From Cololabis saira (lineage: Eukaryota; Chordata; Actinopteri; Beloniformes; Belonidae): DNA of 64,000 nucleotides. Below, one piece after another: positions 45,621 through 59,284 of the stretch. Under the pieces are notes generated by a model. It worked only from the letters and a program-made list of their open reading frames with translations. It searched no databases and was not told the origin of the DNA. The stretch covers positions 14,396,441-14,460,440 of the forward strand of contig NC_084607.1 in the NCBI RefSeq assembly GCF_033807715.1. The letters are read 5' to 3'. A program made the position numbers and the translations under genes. Within the stretch, counting starts at the first letter, position 1, and each line of letters starts with the position of its first letter.

Positions 45621-48600
45621 TTATTTAATGTCTTTAAGGAGAAAACTGTATTTTCCAAAGTCATTGTCATTTGGTGCTATAAGATGGTCTTTTCTGGCTT
45701 TGGCAAGTTTCATCAAAAGAAATTCCCTGCGCTCCATCCACTCTGTGAGCTCGTGTTCCCCGTGTGCCAGTTTACACAAGTCGTCCTCCGTGCATGTGCC
45801 TTTGAGGAACCTGTTGGGATTAAAAGAGCAAAAGAGGAAAAAAAAAACAAGCATTAAACCCCACCGGTATGCGACTGGTAACCAGGGACGCAGCGTTCCC
45901 CGCATCCGATCGTCTTACCTCTCGCAAACTTTGAAAGTGCCAGTGGGAAATCTATACTGCCAGCAGTTCTGATCATCCTCCGAGTTGAAAACTCTGTCTT
46001 TGTGTTTTTCTGAAGTGATATGCTGCTGCCACTGCTTCTCGCTGTTGCAGTTTTTACCACAGAGCCAACAATGATTCCCAGCCTGCGAAAAGAGAAACGT
46101 GTGAACACTGAGGCCGCCGAACTGGAGCCCGGGGATGTTTCCAGGTCGACGTGCAGCCGCTCCTCCACTCACCACTTCCTCAGCATAGTCTGTCGGCATG
46201 TGGATCTGTTTGCCGTTCTCTCTGATGGAGTTACTGGAAGTCTCCTCGCCCCAGCCCGGCTTCTGAGACTGCAACCACTGCTCATAAAGCTGCTCCATAT
46301 CGGGAACTAAACAAGGCCGGAGAACAGAGTGCGCTGCATCACATGCTAATTAAATTCTCCCGATGAAATTCTAGCAAGCAAGGGCACCGGTCTGCTCGAC
46401 AAAACTCACTGTTGTTTTCCTTCATGTAGGTCCAAAGATCTCTTTCTTCTACACTGTGAGCAAATGTGCAATTCCCAATGTACTGACACTTCTTGCCAGC
46501 AGTCACATGCATGCAAATCTGAAACAGACCAAAGAAAACATGTCACCACAGAAGCTCCAGGGGAATATTTGCATTTGCGAGCTGGATGTTGAAATGTTGG
46601 GCATGTACCTCAAATTGAGATGGGATGGGTTTTTTGGTTGGAAGTGATCTAACTGCTGTCCACTTTTTCCTTTCATGGGAACTTACAAGCACAACCCGTC
46701 TGTCTTTTGCCCACCTGACACAGAAAGATACGAGTGATATGAGTGGCCGTGCCTCCAAAACGTGTCTCTCCCCCCATGTTCACAAAGTGTGTGAAATACT
46801 CACACATGTCTCGCCTTGGCAGAACAATACTTCTTGTTTTTGTCAGCTTCACTTAGCTGGCCATTTCTCCAGCACTGGCCACAAACAAACAACATCTTCA
46901 GATTTGGAGGACCGAACCTCCGCTGTGTAGTGGAAAGCTGTGGAGGAGATTTCAGGGTAAAATTCTCAATTCCAAGATTAAAACGACACAACCAAGCAAG
47001 TGTATAATCAAATACTCCAATAATGATGAGATACGTGGGACATAGGTGTTAAAGCTAAAGGTAACTCGAGACTGATGAGACATCAGTTATGTAAATAAAG
47101 GTTGGTTTTACCTGAGCTCCTTGCAACGAAGCTGTTGCATTCCAAAATTTCTTTGCCTCTTGGACAATACTTTCATGAGTTATACCTGCAAATTAAATAA
47201 AGAAACATAACACTTGAATTTTGTACTCTGAATGAATGGGATTATGCGCAAGATGGAACACGAAGAGCGGGCTTACCAAGCTCGTGCTGCATCATCCAGA
47301 CCTTGAGCTCGATGAGGCTGTGGGCATAGAAACAATCGTCCTCCCTCACGCAGCCGTATCGGACTTCGTGACGACACAGATCCAGCTGACAGTGGGGAGT
47401 CAAAGGTCGGATTTTGGAATAGCGGACTGTGTTCTCCTTCAAAATGTGGACCAGGCACCTAAAACACATTCACAGCCTTAAAAGTCGGGCTCTGTTCCTC
47501 CCACAAGTCCTCAGCCATCTCCAGGGTGTCCCGGCAGACTTTAGTGAGGTGTATTTGTGTTTTTAATGTTACGAGTTATAAAATGCTGGCCGACTTACTT
47601 ATGGTCCTCAAAGTCGTGCTTTGTGACCGGATGAGAACAGCGGGATGGGTCGTCTTTGTTGGTTTTGCTGATTATTCTGGGTTTGTGGTCGAAGCAAATC
47701 TGCAGAATAAACACGACATCTAAGTAAATCCAACAGAAAATAAGAAAACACCTAAGAGGGCGTTATTCAAAGAACGCCGGTGGATTAGCCAGATAATTCA
47801 ACAGAACACGCCTAAACACTAAGACCATATTTTAAGTGTACTAGCATTTGTTTAAGCAGTGTTTTTCTGCTTTCTTCTCTGTCGTAAAATGTGATGTTTT
47901 GGTTGCCAGAGACTCCTTCAGCTGAAGTTTTAATGGTTAGAAATGCAGCACACCATCTTCACGTATGTTTTTAAGAAATCATGTGTCATTCTGACAGGTT
48001 GAACAAAACTAGTTCTCTTTTTTTGTTTACTGCAAAACCAACATCAATTATTCACCGGCGTTCCAGCACCTCTGTGCACCCGCGGCTCTGGTTACACGTT
48101 GTGTCTTAATGCGTCTGTCCATCATGTGGCACCTAGAGGCAGTTTCTTCTGCTTGTTCTGGTAATTCTCCCCCTGAAACCAAAAGCTGAATCCAGAAGAA
48201 CCAGACTAATTTAGATGTTTTAAATCCTACTTGTTCAAAATTAACTGAGAAATTTAGTCCCAAGAACAAAATGAAGCTCTTGACTCAAAGTGTCAGAGAT
48301 GATTCCAGATGGTTGTTTGTATGACCAGAGGCCTAAAAATAAAACAAGAGTTTTAGCTTCCCTGCTGTTAAAGCAAATGACTAAGGATAAAGACTGTTTG
48401 TGAACTACAGAAGCTTGTAGAAGCAGTGTTAAAGTTAAAATCTGTTCAAATGAAGAGAGAAAAACCATCTTACTGCTCGGATACAGTAGAAAAAGATACC
48501 ACAAGGTGTTGCTATATGAATACTTTCAAATATCCTTAATAATAACATGATAAATCAAGTATTTTTACACACAAAGAACATGAGTATGCAAATAATTTTG

Positions 48601-51600
48601 TTAACCAAATGCTCTTGCACGGGGTTTTAAACAGGAAGCTGAAGCATAGTACTGAGATTTAAGGGGAATGCCGACACGGACATTGGACAGCGTTTAAGCG
48701 ATTAATTTATGCAGCAAATGTAAACAGTGGTCTCATTCAAACTCCCAGCGTCTGCTGACAAGAATTCACAATGATTCTTTTCATTTTTGTCCCCTCTCCA
48801 CCGTTCTCGACAGCTCAGAGATGCGCTGCGTGTCCAGTAGGTTGTACAAAGTCGGAACCCATCATACTGTTGCTTCTTTCAAGTGGAGCGTTCATTTATT
48901 TAATGATGCAATCTGTGGTATTCCTCTGAAAAAGCAGGTCACGTGACTCATGAAGGTTGCTCATGGCACCAGATCATCACACCACCGCCCACTTCAGGGC
49001 CCCATCTCCCACGCGGATGCTTGTGCAGTTAAGTTGGACAAACTTGACACCGATGCCACGGCGGTTTTCACAGGAGAACCTCGACACTCACCCCACAGAG
49101 AAACATGAATATCCCTCGGTGCTCCTGTAAAATCTTGGGAACCGTCAACCTGACGTTGGAGTTTGGCCCAAAAGGATCGAAGAGCAGCTCTCGGGAGATG
49201 AACCCTTTCCGCTCCAGCGTCCAAACATCAATCTCCTCCTGGCAGTATGCAAATGTGCAGTGGCCAGGGTACAGGCACTCTTTTCCAACAGCCACCTCTG
49301 AAACGGTACGGTCACATGTCAGCGTTCACTTCGCTCAGACGGGAACTCGGAGAGCAGAGCAGAGCAGAGCCAGGCACAAAGTGACAGTTCCAAAACATGC
49401 TGTAACAGCTTGTCTGAGGCAGAATGGCAATTTTAAATAAGGATAGAAATGCAATTCGTCATGCTGGAAATAAAATTAGAAAAAGGAGCAGATGTTTCCC
49501 TCCATTGGTAATAATTCAAGAAAATGAAAGAAGCACTGTGATTTAAAGATTAATTTAGAAACAATGCATCAGAAGAAGCAAAGCAACATCTAACCAAAGA
49601 CTAGCCCCTTAGTGCTCGTGGTTTACCTTTGCAAATGTAATAAGGTCCGACATATTGGGTTTTTGTTGGTCTGGGTCGAATGAGCTTCCACATTTTGTCA
49701 GGCGAGTGTTTGATTCTGCCGAGTAATACGTCCTTTTTGCATTTATGTTCTTCAGTGTGAAGTGTGTAATCCAACACTCCGGGCCCTGCGGACATGAACA
49801 AAACAAATATTTATTGTTTTTTTTTTTCTCCGCCAAACAGCTTTTCCTCATCTTAAAAGAGAGACACCCCAACCCTTCCTAGAATTGACAGTTTCTGAGG
49901 TTTTGGTGAAATGTTTGTGTCATATTTTGGTCATATTAGTTTCCTTTTGAAGTACGTTGTTTATCCTATAGCATTTGAGGGGGTAGACCGAGACACTTGA
50001 CCTCAGCTGGAAATGTCAGAGCGCCCTGCAGATCTGAACGACTCAGCCAACCAGAAATGTTAAAGCTTTAGAGCCCCCTGACAAAGATGCCCCCGGCTGC
50101 AGTGACTAGCCGAGGGGGGAAGAAAAAGAACAAAAAAGTTTGATGCTGAACTTTTACTATTGATGCGTCGCATTAATGTGTTATTGTAATGCACTACAAG
50201 AAATGTGGGGGACGGCAGAGCTCGCTCACTTGAATGCCAACAACAAGGGAACCAGGTGGGTGGAGTGGGTGCAGTAACGTCAGCGGGCTTCTTTCTCATA
50301 TCCTGTGTGGTTTGTGTGTCAGTGCTGGGTTTCACGTGAGCCGCTTATTAAGCCTGGCCAGCTACAGCCATTCACTTCAAAGAGTGAAGGGTCTGTTACC
50401 CCACCCAGTCACAGCCATGTCCACCGGTACAGAACGTACCAGACTAATCTCAAAGGAACCGGCAGGTGGGGGGTGACTTGATGACTTATTCACGAATGTG
50501 CGAGTCATTATTCAAAGCAACCAAGCAGCCTACCACCACATGCTTCAGCTCTGATTGGTTGTCTGTCCGCCCTCCAAAAATTTAAGTTGAACCCAGAACA
50601 ACCACACTAATAAACAGCCGTGCTTTCACAGCAGCGTTATGGCGAGAGACCAGGACAGAAATAACCGCTCACTAGCCGACGAATCACAAAAACCAGTACC
50701 AAAGTACTCAGTAAGCTCTTATAATCAATATTTTTGACCAGGAAGTGACATCAACAAGGGAACCACATAAACGCCCCCCCAGATCCCCCCCCTTCAATAA
50801 AGAACCACCAGGCTCAAACTATTATTGCATTGATACTCACCAGTTTTGACGTAGCACACCGAGCACGCCTGCTTGAATTCATGCGTTTCAGCTAAGGGAT
50901 TCTTGGCTAAATCTACGGCGGCAGGGAGGCCCTTTAGATCAGGCATGCCCACCGCCATCCCCATCGGGGCATCGTTATTGTTGATCTGCGTTTAAAAAAA
51001 AAAAAAAACACACAACCCAATAAGAGGTTGAAACAAAGTCAAAGCCATTGATAGAAAAATATAGTAAACTACTAATTACCTTTGGAATGAAGGGACCTTG
51101 TGGATAATCTGACATTTTGGCGATGAAAAAATAAAAAAAGGGACAGAAATAAGTATTCACTCCAGATAAATGTTTATGTGAATCAAACGGCCATCCGTGG
51201 GACGTAACGTACCTGATTTATAATCCGATATGCTGAGATTATCCAAGGTGTTGAGCGTTTGGGGCAGCGTGTCAAAAGTGTCCATACCAAAATAAGTACT
51301 TGACCCCGACTTGTGATAGAGAGGCGGCAGGTTGACGGTGCACTGCTGCGAACCACTCTGTAGAAACGGGTTCATGTGAGATGGCATCAGGAATGGACTT
51401 GACATGGAACTGCCTGAGGCAATACTGGTTGGCAGAGGAAGAGGCCCCTTCACCGTGGGAATATCCTGATGGAAGGAGGAGGACAGGTTACGCTTCCGCT
51501 CTGCAGCCAACGCCTCACATTCACCAGCAGGCCCTCGGGGATCACACCAGACCACTCACCATGACAGATTCGGGGCCGGCTTGGTCCAGGAGATCATCCA

Positions 51601-54600
51601 GGTCGTCCCCGATGATGTCCGCATCAAAATCTTGACTGGTTTCCAGGATGGAGAGAGGCTTGCTGGTTCGGCACCCGTTTACAAACGTGTGCACGGGGAG
51701 GGGGACCGATGTGGGCGCAGACACAGACAGGGGGCCGGACTCGAAGCCCGGCGGCTCGGACGGGGTCACAGATAAGATGCTATTACTGGGAGGAAGTTCA
51801 TCCACCACCGCGTCGTTCAGGGTTGTGTGAACCACCGATGGAGATGGAACTGGAGCCAAAACACTGCTATCCTGGGTCAACGTAGGCACTTCTAAAACAA
51901 CAAACAATAAAAACAGGAGAAACTTATACTCAGCTTCTATCTGAGTGGCACATAATAGCTCATTAACATTAAAACTTACCATTTTCTATATCTTCAACTG
52001 AAGAAGACCCATGAGAAAACTGGAAACAAAGAAGTAGAATTGATCCACAACATCTAGGAACAGCAGGTATTAGCGATGTTACCTCACATGGGTGAACGTG
52101 CTTACTTTGTCACATGGTGCATCTTGATACCCTGATCCTCGCATCACATTCAAGGCAGGCTGGTAGAAAGAAAACATTATATTTTGATTTGTCCGTTTCT
52201 AAGGCACGGCAAGTTTATTTGTACAGCGCGATTCAACAAGAAGGGGATTCAAAGTGCTTTACAGAGAACGAGACATTTTAAGCAGAAATGATTTCCGTTG
52301 TGGAAAGTGATGAATCAGAACGGGCAAATTTCAACGTGTTGTTTTGTTACAACAACGGGTCCAACTAGTTTTCAGGAGAGGTAAACAGTGAAACGTCTGC
52401 AGAGCTCCAGGGAATTTACCGGGCTCTCATTTGTTTCAATGTGCCACACACACGCACACAAGCGCACAAACACACATACCTTATTTCTTACATAAGCTTT
52501 ACGGATTTTCAATCCCAAAATTTTGGCAAGGTCCTGAGTCAGCTGTGTGACATTGGAGTCCTGGTGGGAGAAAAAGAAAAAGCATAGGAGAGAGTAAATC
52601 TGCAAATTATTTAAAGGAAGTTGACAATCTTTTTTTAAAGTCACATTTTGTGACATTTTGTCACATTTTGGTTTAATCCTTAACAGCCTTTGATCTTTGT
52701 CACTTTCTTACGCCGGATGCAATCGCTTCAAATTAAAATCTGGGATTACATAAATCACCTGTTTTTTTAAACTTACAACAAAAATGGACGTGGAGCACTT
52801 TCACATGTGAGTACAAACAGTCCTTGAGATGTACTCTGTCCACTAAAGTTAAAATGACCTCCGTTCATCTGTAGGGAACCGATCCACATGTCCGAGTCTC
52901 GTCAGAAGCTGAAAATAATTAAGTTCAATGTGGCTTTGTTGTCCCCTGCTCTAACATTTACTGCCACTTTGCTGTAAATACACAACATTCTCACTCCAAG
53001 CTGCTTTGGTTCACGCCGTTTTGGTCCTTCTTACCGTCTAATAACATACCTGTGGCTGTAATAAGTCTAATGTCTCCTTAAGAAGAGGAAGTATCAAATG
53101 TTACATCAGGTTTGAGAGCAGCACATGCTCCACATGTACACACCAACTCCTTTGCATCCAGTTTTAACAATTTAACAGTGAACTGTCAGGTACAACGAGG
53201 CTACTTTTGCCACCTTTCAGAGAAAGCGTGGCTGGATTCTTAGCAATATTAAATGAGCTGGCAGATATTAGTCTTTCTTACCTGAGGCACTGCAAGGGAG
53301 CATTTGGCAACAGCCTCATAGGCCTCTTGATGTCTCCCCAGCTCTTTCAAGGCTTTTGCTTTCCTGTATAACGCTCTGTAGTTCCCCTCGTTTAGCCGGA
53401 GAGCCTTTTCACAGTCTTCTAGTGCTTGATCATACAGTCCCTAAGAATAAATACAAAAACATGCGGCAGTTAGAAAAGTTTCTTAGTGCTGGAGGAATAA
53501 TGAAACGCTCTCTTATGTTGCTGAACGGACTCACGGCCTGGTCATGTGACTGTTTGCAGAAAAGGATGAAAAGAAGAGCATTTTCCTCTGAAAGCATTTT
53601 TTTTTTGTCCTGAGAAAGGACTGAGGTTTAAAAACAACTAAGTGGTCATTTTCATCCGGACTGTTATACTAGAGAACCGGTCCATGACATTATGATCAAT
53701 AACCTTTTGCTTTAAATGGATTTTGCTGATTGAGTTAAACCGGCCGTTTCCCTGGGTTTCTGGCATTTGTGACGTCGACGTCTCTGGGTTCATATTTTAG
53801 GTGCAGACTCGAGATTTCAGACCCAATATTGAGTAAGAGTGCAAAAGTAAACCCAGATAACCCTGATCAACACCTTTTGTGACCCCCCCGGGTCATCCTG
53901 TGTAGGAGTGGAAAGCTAAGGCTGCGCAGCGTCACAGCCAACCTAACAAAATTATCTCTTACGATGCACTGGGGGTAGTTTGCTTGTTACGAGACTTATT
54001 TGTCCCCAGGCTTGACAAAACCGTCTAACTGGAAAGGCACAAAGCGTGAATGACATCTGCATAAAATGTTCCCCGGGGACGGAAGCACTTGAACTGTATT
54101 TTTTTTTGTGAACGGTAAAATCAAAGAGATTAAAAAAAAAAGAAAGAAAAGGGAGTGACTGATTATCAAATGCTTACCGGAATAATATTAAGGTAAGCTG
54201 CAGCTCGGTTTGCATAAAGCTTTTCCAATAAACTCGTTGGAACACAAATATCCTCTGAGTCGGCGTAGTCTGCTATACTCAGCGCTTCCGTAAACATCTC
54301 GATGGATTTCGTCCATTCCCCTTCTTTAAACACGTCATTTCCTTCACCAAACAGATTCCAAACAAGCTCTTTAATGAACACCTGGAAAATTAAAGAGAAC
54401 AAAATGAGTCGGAATTAAAAACGTGCAAAGTTTAGCTCACCTTCATGTGTGACTGAGAAACCTTTCATTAAAACCTCCACTTCAGACCCTTTAATTAGTT
54501 TAACCAACCGTGGGCTTGACTGGAGTTGTAAGGCGATGCGCCCACAATTCAAATGTACAAAACTTACCTCATAATGGTCTTGACTTCCAGGAAATGGAAG

Positions 54601-57600
54601 GGTTGATCTGCAAACAGGAAAGAAAGTAGGGTTATAAACATGTAAGGTGTCATACAGATCAAACACGGTGAGTGACAGATGGCAGCCTGAGCTGGAGTTC
54701 AGAAACACCCCAAGTTCATAACCTATAATTAAAAAGCTGGCCTGTAACTAACTCGGTCTGTCAATTTCTTAAAAATGTCAACAACAGCTTCAAGTTCTGT
54801 TTCTTTGTGATATTCGCTGAACTAATGGGGTTTAAATGTGAGCAAACACGTCATGTGTTATGTACTGAAGTTAAACAGCAAGAGATTTTAAAAGCAATGA
54901 TCTGAATTTGAGACGCAGGAAGAGGGTGTGTGTGCGATTATGTCCTTGCCTTGAGAGGTTGTCAGGGCCGACAGTCTGTCAACAACAAGCTCTTAAAAGA
55001 CCTTTTCAACAATGAACAATAAAAATGAAATGTGTACAACTTCTCTTACTCCTATTCAAGTAAAGAAATAATGAAGACAGGTGTGTATTTAAAACAAAAT
55101 ACTTGTCAAAAGCAGGACAAATTTGACAAGAACTACAATCCTGGCCAAATGTTATATTACCCACAATCAATAGTCTGATGCAACACTAAACAGTTCAGAT
55201 GATCAGTTACACAAAAGGTTAATCTGTGGAATCAAAAATAAAACAAAAAAAAAGGGCAATGGAAAGGTTTTCTGTGTTTTGGTTTCTGGTCCAGCTGATG
55301 TCTGAGGTTGCACTTCCTCTCATGCACACTGAGCTAATATATAAATATAGACACATTGGCATGGGTTTTTTTTAATATAAATATGTACAGCCTAATTTTG
55401 GGGGATTTGGACAACAATTCATATCCCACTATTTCAGATTTTACAATAAGAATCCAATTGTTTTAATGAAAGGGGTTAAATGGTAAAGTTTTATCTCGGT
55501 GCTGCAAAAATGACATAAGAAGCACTTTTATTTAAAAGACTGCTGTGTTCTACACAGAATTAACATGAAACTGAAAAGGTACCCTTAAAAAGAGAACATT
55601 TCACCTAAATTTAAAACATAGACCCACCTCTGCTCCAAGACAGATGTGCATTGCCACTTTATAATTCTACCTTTATAAAAAGTACCAACGTCTGACTGTA
55701 GAAACTCAAAGACTCTTTTTTTCTTGGAGTTTTACCAACCCACCTAACGGTTTTATTTCATCATATGTCTCAGAGACACCAGTATACATGCGACAGCCAC
55801 GTTTTGACTGCAGATGCAGAGGGGGTGAGGCAGAGCAGATAAGATAAGCAGTGGTTTTGGTATTTCTCAAGGCCAGACTGTCATTATTATTTGTTTTTTT
55901 AAATCAGTAACGTTGTGAACATGGCATGAATACTAAAGCATTAAGCTTGATGTGGACCGTTGGCTACAAGTCTTGCTTTTAATGAACTTCACACAATGTC
56001 ATTTGAGTTAGCTTTACTCCATCTACATTATTTCCCACAATTAAATTTGTTCCACAAATGCATAAATGAGGTTTTCTGTCTTTAATATTGTCAAACCGAG
56101 ATCATCCTTTCATTCTTCATTTTATCCGTATCATTTTGAACTATGATCTTTATAAAGTCAATCTGGTGTGCTTAGTTATAAAATGTAATTACACTGACTT
56201 AAAAGAAACAACAACATCACTACCTGGTAACAGCCTGGAGCTCCGCACTAGGGATCAATAGTAAATCCCGTCAATGTATTTACTTAAATCTAGCTGTAAT
56301 TAACATAAGTGGTGGATCTTTGGAAATGTTACACACTATACTCAAAGTTTCACTTTTGTTTTAAATGCAGAGGAATTCCAACCTTCCCCCGTGTGGCACG
56401 GCTCAACAAAAGCATGTGGATAAACCGTGAGTCAGTCTTAGGTATGCAAACAAACCACAGACATCCGGCATCAGAAACAACTGGAGTGGAGCAAGTGATG
56501 ATCACAGGCTCACAGCTGATCTGAAGAAAAGTAATCATTTGGTACATCGAGTATGTCTGTGTCTGTCTCCGCCCGCCCCCCCTCTCTCTGTCAATTTTGG
56601 AACATGTATTTGCATTCATTCATTCATAGGGCCTAGAAATATGATTTTCAACAGCCAAAGACTCCCAACCAGAGCTGCAGACTGCACCCATTTTTAGCAA
56701 CAAATTTAACGCCACCAGCACCAGAACAATTTGAAAATGTCACTTCTGTTTGTCATCGACTTATTATAATTATATTCTCCAGGAAGAAGCCATAATTCGG
56801 ATTTCATTTTGCCCTTTGAACTCTACACTCCACAGACACGACAACGTTATATGGCATGTACCGAGCAGAGGTCTGAATGAACAGATGATCAATAAATCTG
56901 ATATAAGGACCAGTTCAATCAGTGCTTTTGTACTCACTTATTTCAAATGTAAATCTAATTGAAACAATTACAGGATAAGCTGTTAAATTCTGATCACGGA
57001 AAGTGCACATATGCATAAAAACAGTGCAGCAACTTTTAGACAGCAAGAAAACTAGACCTATAATGAACCTTTGTTTTGGTCTTGGAAAAGACTGCTGAGC
57101 TTGTTTTCACCAACTGTGCTATGCCACAAAGATTGTTTTTTCACCCCATTATAGTAATTTCACTCAAGATTTTGTAGTGCATGTCTGATGATCCTTTCTC
57201 TTCATACTTTTTTTGTTTTTGACATAATATACTGGATGTATTTTCGCATTGTTTCATTAGTTAGTGACACTACCTTACATCATTCTGATGTTATTGTGAG
57301 TATGAGTCACACATATGTAGGATGATTTACTTTAGTAGGTATTTGTAATTAGGAGAGGAAGCTGGTAGGAAGAAAGAAGACAGGCTGCAGAGTAAACATT
57401 GTGATTTAGAAAGCAGGCTTTTACAATCAGTCTGCAAAATGCATTTCATTTCCTATCAAGTGTTCACCGAGAACAAACAGAACTGTTTTGTTTTTTCATT
57501 ACCAAAAGTAGCTGCCAATGTATCCATTTGACCATCAGGTTCCATACACATAAGAGTGGCCAAAACTACTTACTGAATGAACTGTAGGCCTTTCTGAATC

Positions 57601-57641
57601 TCCTGCCAGCGACTCCTTCTGTCCCGACACGCTCCAGACAT
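45621..57641 (-). CDS. ZC3H7A: ZC3H7A, TPR and CCCH zinc-finger RNA-binding protein
   Basis: Twenty-two coding exons join in phase on the minus strand: 57574-57641, 54568-54607, 54178-54381, 53282-53440, 52480-52560, 52106-52159, 51980-52019, 51560-51891, 51213-51465, 51080-51108, 50841-50985, 49627-49785, 49092-49297, 47599-47699, 47277-47458, 47112-47185, 46804-46937, 46609-46714, 46410-46518, 46173-46306, 45919-46082, 45621-45810. Product 987 aa (human 971). Residues about 37-157 are TPR-like ('ANRAAAYLN', 'ALYRKAKALKELGRHQEAY'). A low-complexity middle has the acidic 'DIIGDDLDDLLDQAG'. The C-terminal half carries Cys/His clusters: 'CLYPGHCTFAYCQEEIDVW', 'CRHEVRYGCVREDDCFYAH', 'CQYIGNCTFAHSVEERDLW', a C2H2 finger 'CWLCGKNCNSEKQWQQH' and a last CCCH 'GTCTEDDLCKLAHGE'. 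The family binds RNA and has been tied to microRNA processing. ZC3H7B is the alternative, but the match is closer to 7A throughout. Confidence 0.95.
47700..49091 (-). other. ZC3H7A intron between the 'FLCG' and 'ICFDHKPR' exons
   Basis: 1.4 kb intron with no recognisable coding, RNA or mobile sequence. Confidence 0.6.
49798..50840 (-). other. ZC3H7A intron, nothing recognised
   Basis: About 1 kb intron upstream of the 'VLDYTLHTEEHKCKK' exon. A short poly-C tract occurs near 50777. No gene or mobile element identified. Confidence 0.55.
52200..52285. repeat. Short copy of a dispersed fish repeat
   Basis: 'ggcaagtttatttgtacagc', 'gattcaacaagaaggggatt' and 'caaagtgctttacagagaac' match, with a few differences, the start of the longer copy at 62395-62460. 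Located in a ZC3H7A intron. Confidence 0.7.
54608..57573 (-). other. ZC3H7A intron between the first two coding exons (3.0 kb)
   Basis: AT-rich intron. I identified no mobile element with confidence and no nested gene. Confidence 0.55.
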
Positions 57642-57717
57642 GTTTGCGTGTTAATTAATATCCTCTCCTAAGACAAAACCTGAAATCACATACACCATCA
57701 TGTTGACTTTTTGAGCT

Positions 57718-58057
57718 CAATGAATTAATTTTATTTCGAACATGTATATAAAAAATAAAAATAAACAGTAACATCTTCATATGCACATAGATTCGAAAAA
57801 GGAGTAGGAAGAAGTATACACTTTTTCCTAGTTCCTACCCCTTTATAACTATGAATTTACATTATTGCTATTATTATATCTACACAATATCCATACAAAT
57901 ACTACATAAACATGCCTATTACTACATAATTATCCATATACGTATATAGAAAACATAATTACATAAGTATTATATCAATATATAGAAAATACAATTATAT
58001 AGATCTATATAAATATACACTATATAAACCACATAAATATCCCTAAAAAAATTATAT

Positions 58058-58104
<47 letters not shown>

Positions 58105-58551
58105 ACATACATAAATATATAACATATATTACATATTTATAACTATCCCTCTCAACATATAATATATACTACATAAATATCCACATAAATATCTAAACAT
58201 ATTTTAAGCAAGTATAATATACCATTTGTCCCTATTTTATTTGTTTATCACACTCATTAATCATTTCCTCTTCCATATACCTTTTCATAAATATTTTTTT
58301 GTATCTTTTTTTTTTAAAACAGGTTTAAGTTAGTACTTTGTTTCATTTCCTGCTCCAAACTGTTCCACAGTGTCACTCCACAGTTCGATATGCACATGCT
58401 TTTCATTATGTTTTCTAAAATGTAGTTCTCCCCTTAGATTATAGCCCCTTTCTCTCTCTGTGAACATTCCTCTGATATTTTTTGGTAGTAGATTATTCCT
58501 TGCTTTGAACATTATTTGCACTGTTTTGTATTTAACCAGATCCATAATCAA
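57718..58551 (-). mobile_element. LINE 3' fragment with reverse-transcriptase C-terminal remnant
   Basis: Second copy of the LINE seen in RMI2 intron 1, in the same minus orientation. At its 5' side (58551-58400) the minus strand reads 'DLVKYKTVQIMFKARNNLLP' then '[16 protein letters not shown]', the conserved tail of a fish non-LTR reverse transcriptase. The 3' end near 57720 carries '[12 protein letters not shown]' just before the terminus, and the body has picked up a (CA)21 microsatellite (58061-58102). Truncated and dead. It lies in the ZC3H7A 5' intron. Confidence 0.82.
58061..58102. repeat. (CA)21 microsatellite
   Basis: Uninterrupted CA dinucleotides inside the AT-rich body of the LINE fragment. 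The copy at 43.5 kb lacks it, so it expanded after insertion or belongs to this copy only. Confidence 0.9.
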
Positions 58552-58996
58552 TCAAAATAGAAACCATCAATATACTTCTTCACATTCATTTATCAACATC
58601 AGAACAGAAGGCACTCCCAGCTGTTTAGATGACTCTTCATTAAAGCAGAGTGCAGAGTTCCTATATTTACTGGAAGTCCTTAAATGCATCAAGCCAGTGA
58701 TTTCCTTCTCTTCCGCGTTTAAGAATGACGACACGGTTCCGGAAATTAAGGCGAATTATATTTTATATGTTCCGACAATAAAGAAGTTGGCAACAACAAA
58801 ACAAACAAAAAACACCGGCTTCGACGTTTATAAAAATATTTTTGTGAAATATATCTCTGACGATACGGACGGCAAAGTTATTGTTCCAAGTAAGCATCTA
58901 AGGTCTCGAGATCCATTATCGGACACAACTATAAAGATGTCTTGTATCTTCTCGAGGTTTCAGATTTGCAAACTTAGAAATGTCAACACACTATAA
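58460..58996 (+). other. Unexplained 178-codon reading frame
   Basis: An open frame from an ATG runs 178 codons in AT-rich DNA. The first 30 codons are antisense to the LINE fragment. The remaining part includes 'EFLYLLEVLKCIKPVISFSS', 'NYILYVPTIKKLATTK' and 'GFDVYKNIFVKYISDD'. I recognise no domain. It could be chance, an exon of a lost gene or unclassified mobile sequence. It lies in the ZC3H7A 5' intron on the opposite strand. Confidence 0.3.
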
Positions 58997-59284
58997 TCAA
59001 ATTGACTTATATTGGAGAGAACTGCACGTACGTGTTTTTGCTTTGAGGAGTCGGTGAATGAACTTGCTACACATGTTCACAGACGTTAATCCGATACTTT
59101 CGCTCACTTTTACTTTGCATGTTTTTTTCAAATGGGGACCGTGAAAACGATCCCGCCCATCCGGAAAGCCCTACAAAAGTTACATTTATTCTGCTCGGGG
59201 TTTCATGTTTAGATGGTGTCGTTGTTAAATGACCATGTCAAAAGCAAAGCCTGTGGAGTTATGGAGAAAAATCCCCCTTCTACT

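Noticed and set aside
51542..51775. Plus-strand frames across ZC3H7A exon 8
   Set aside because: They are antisense to a confirmed coding exon.
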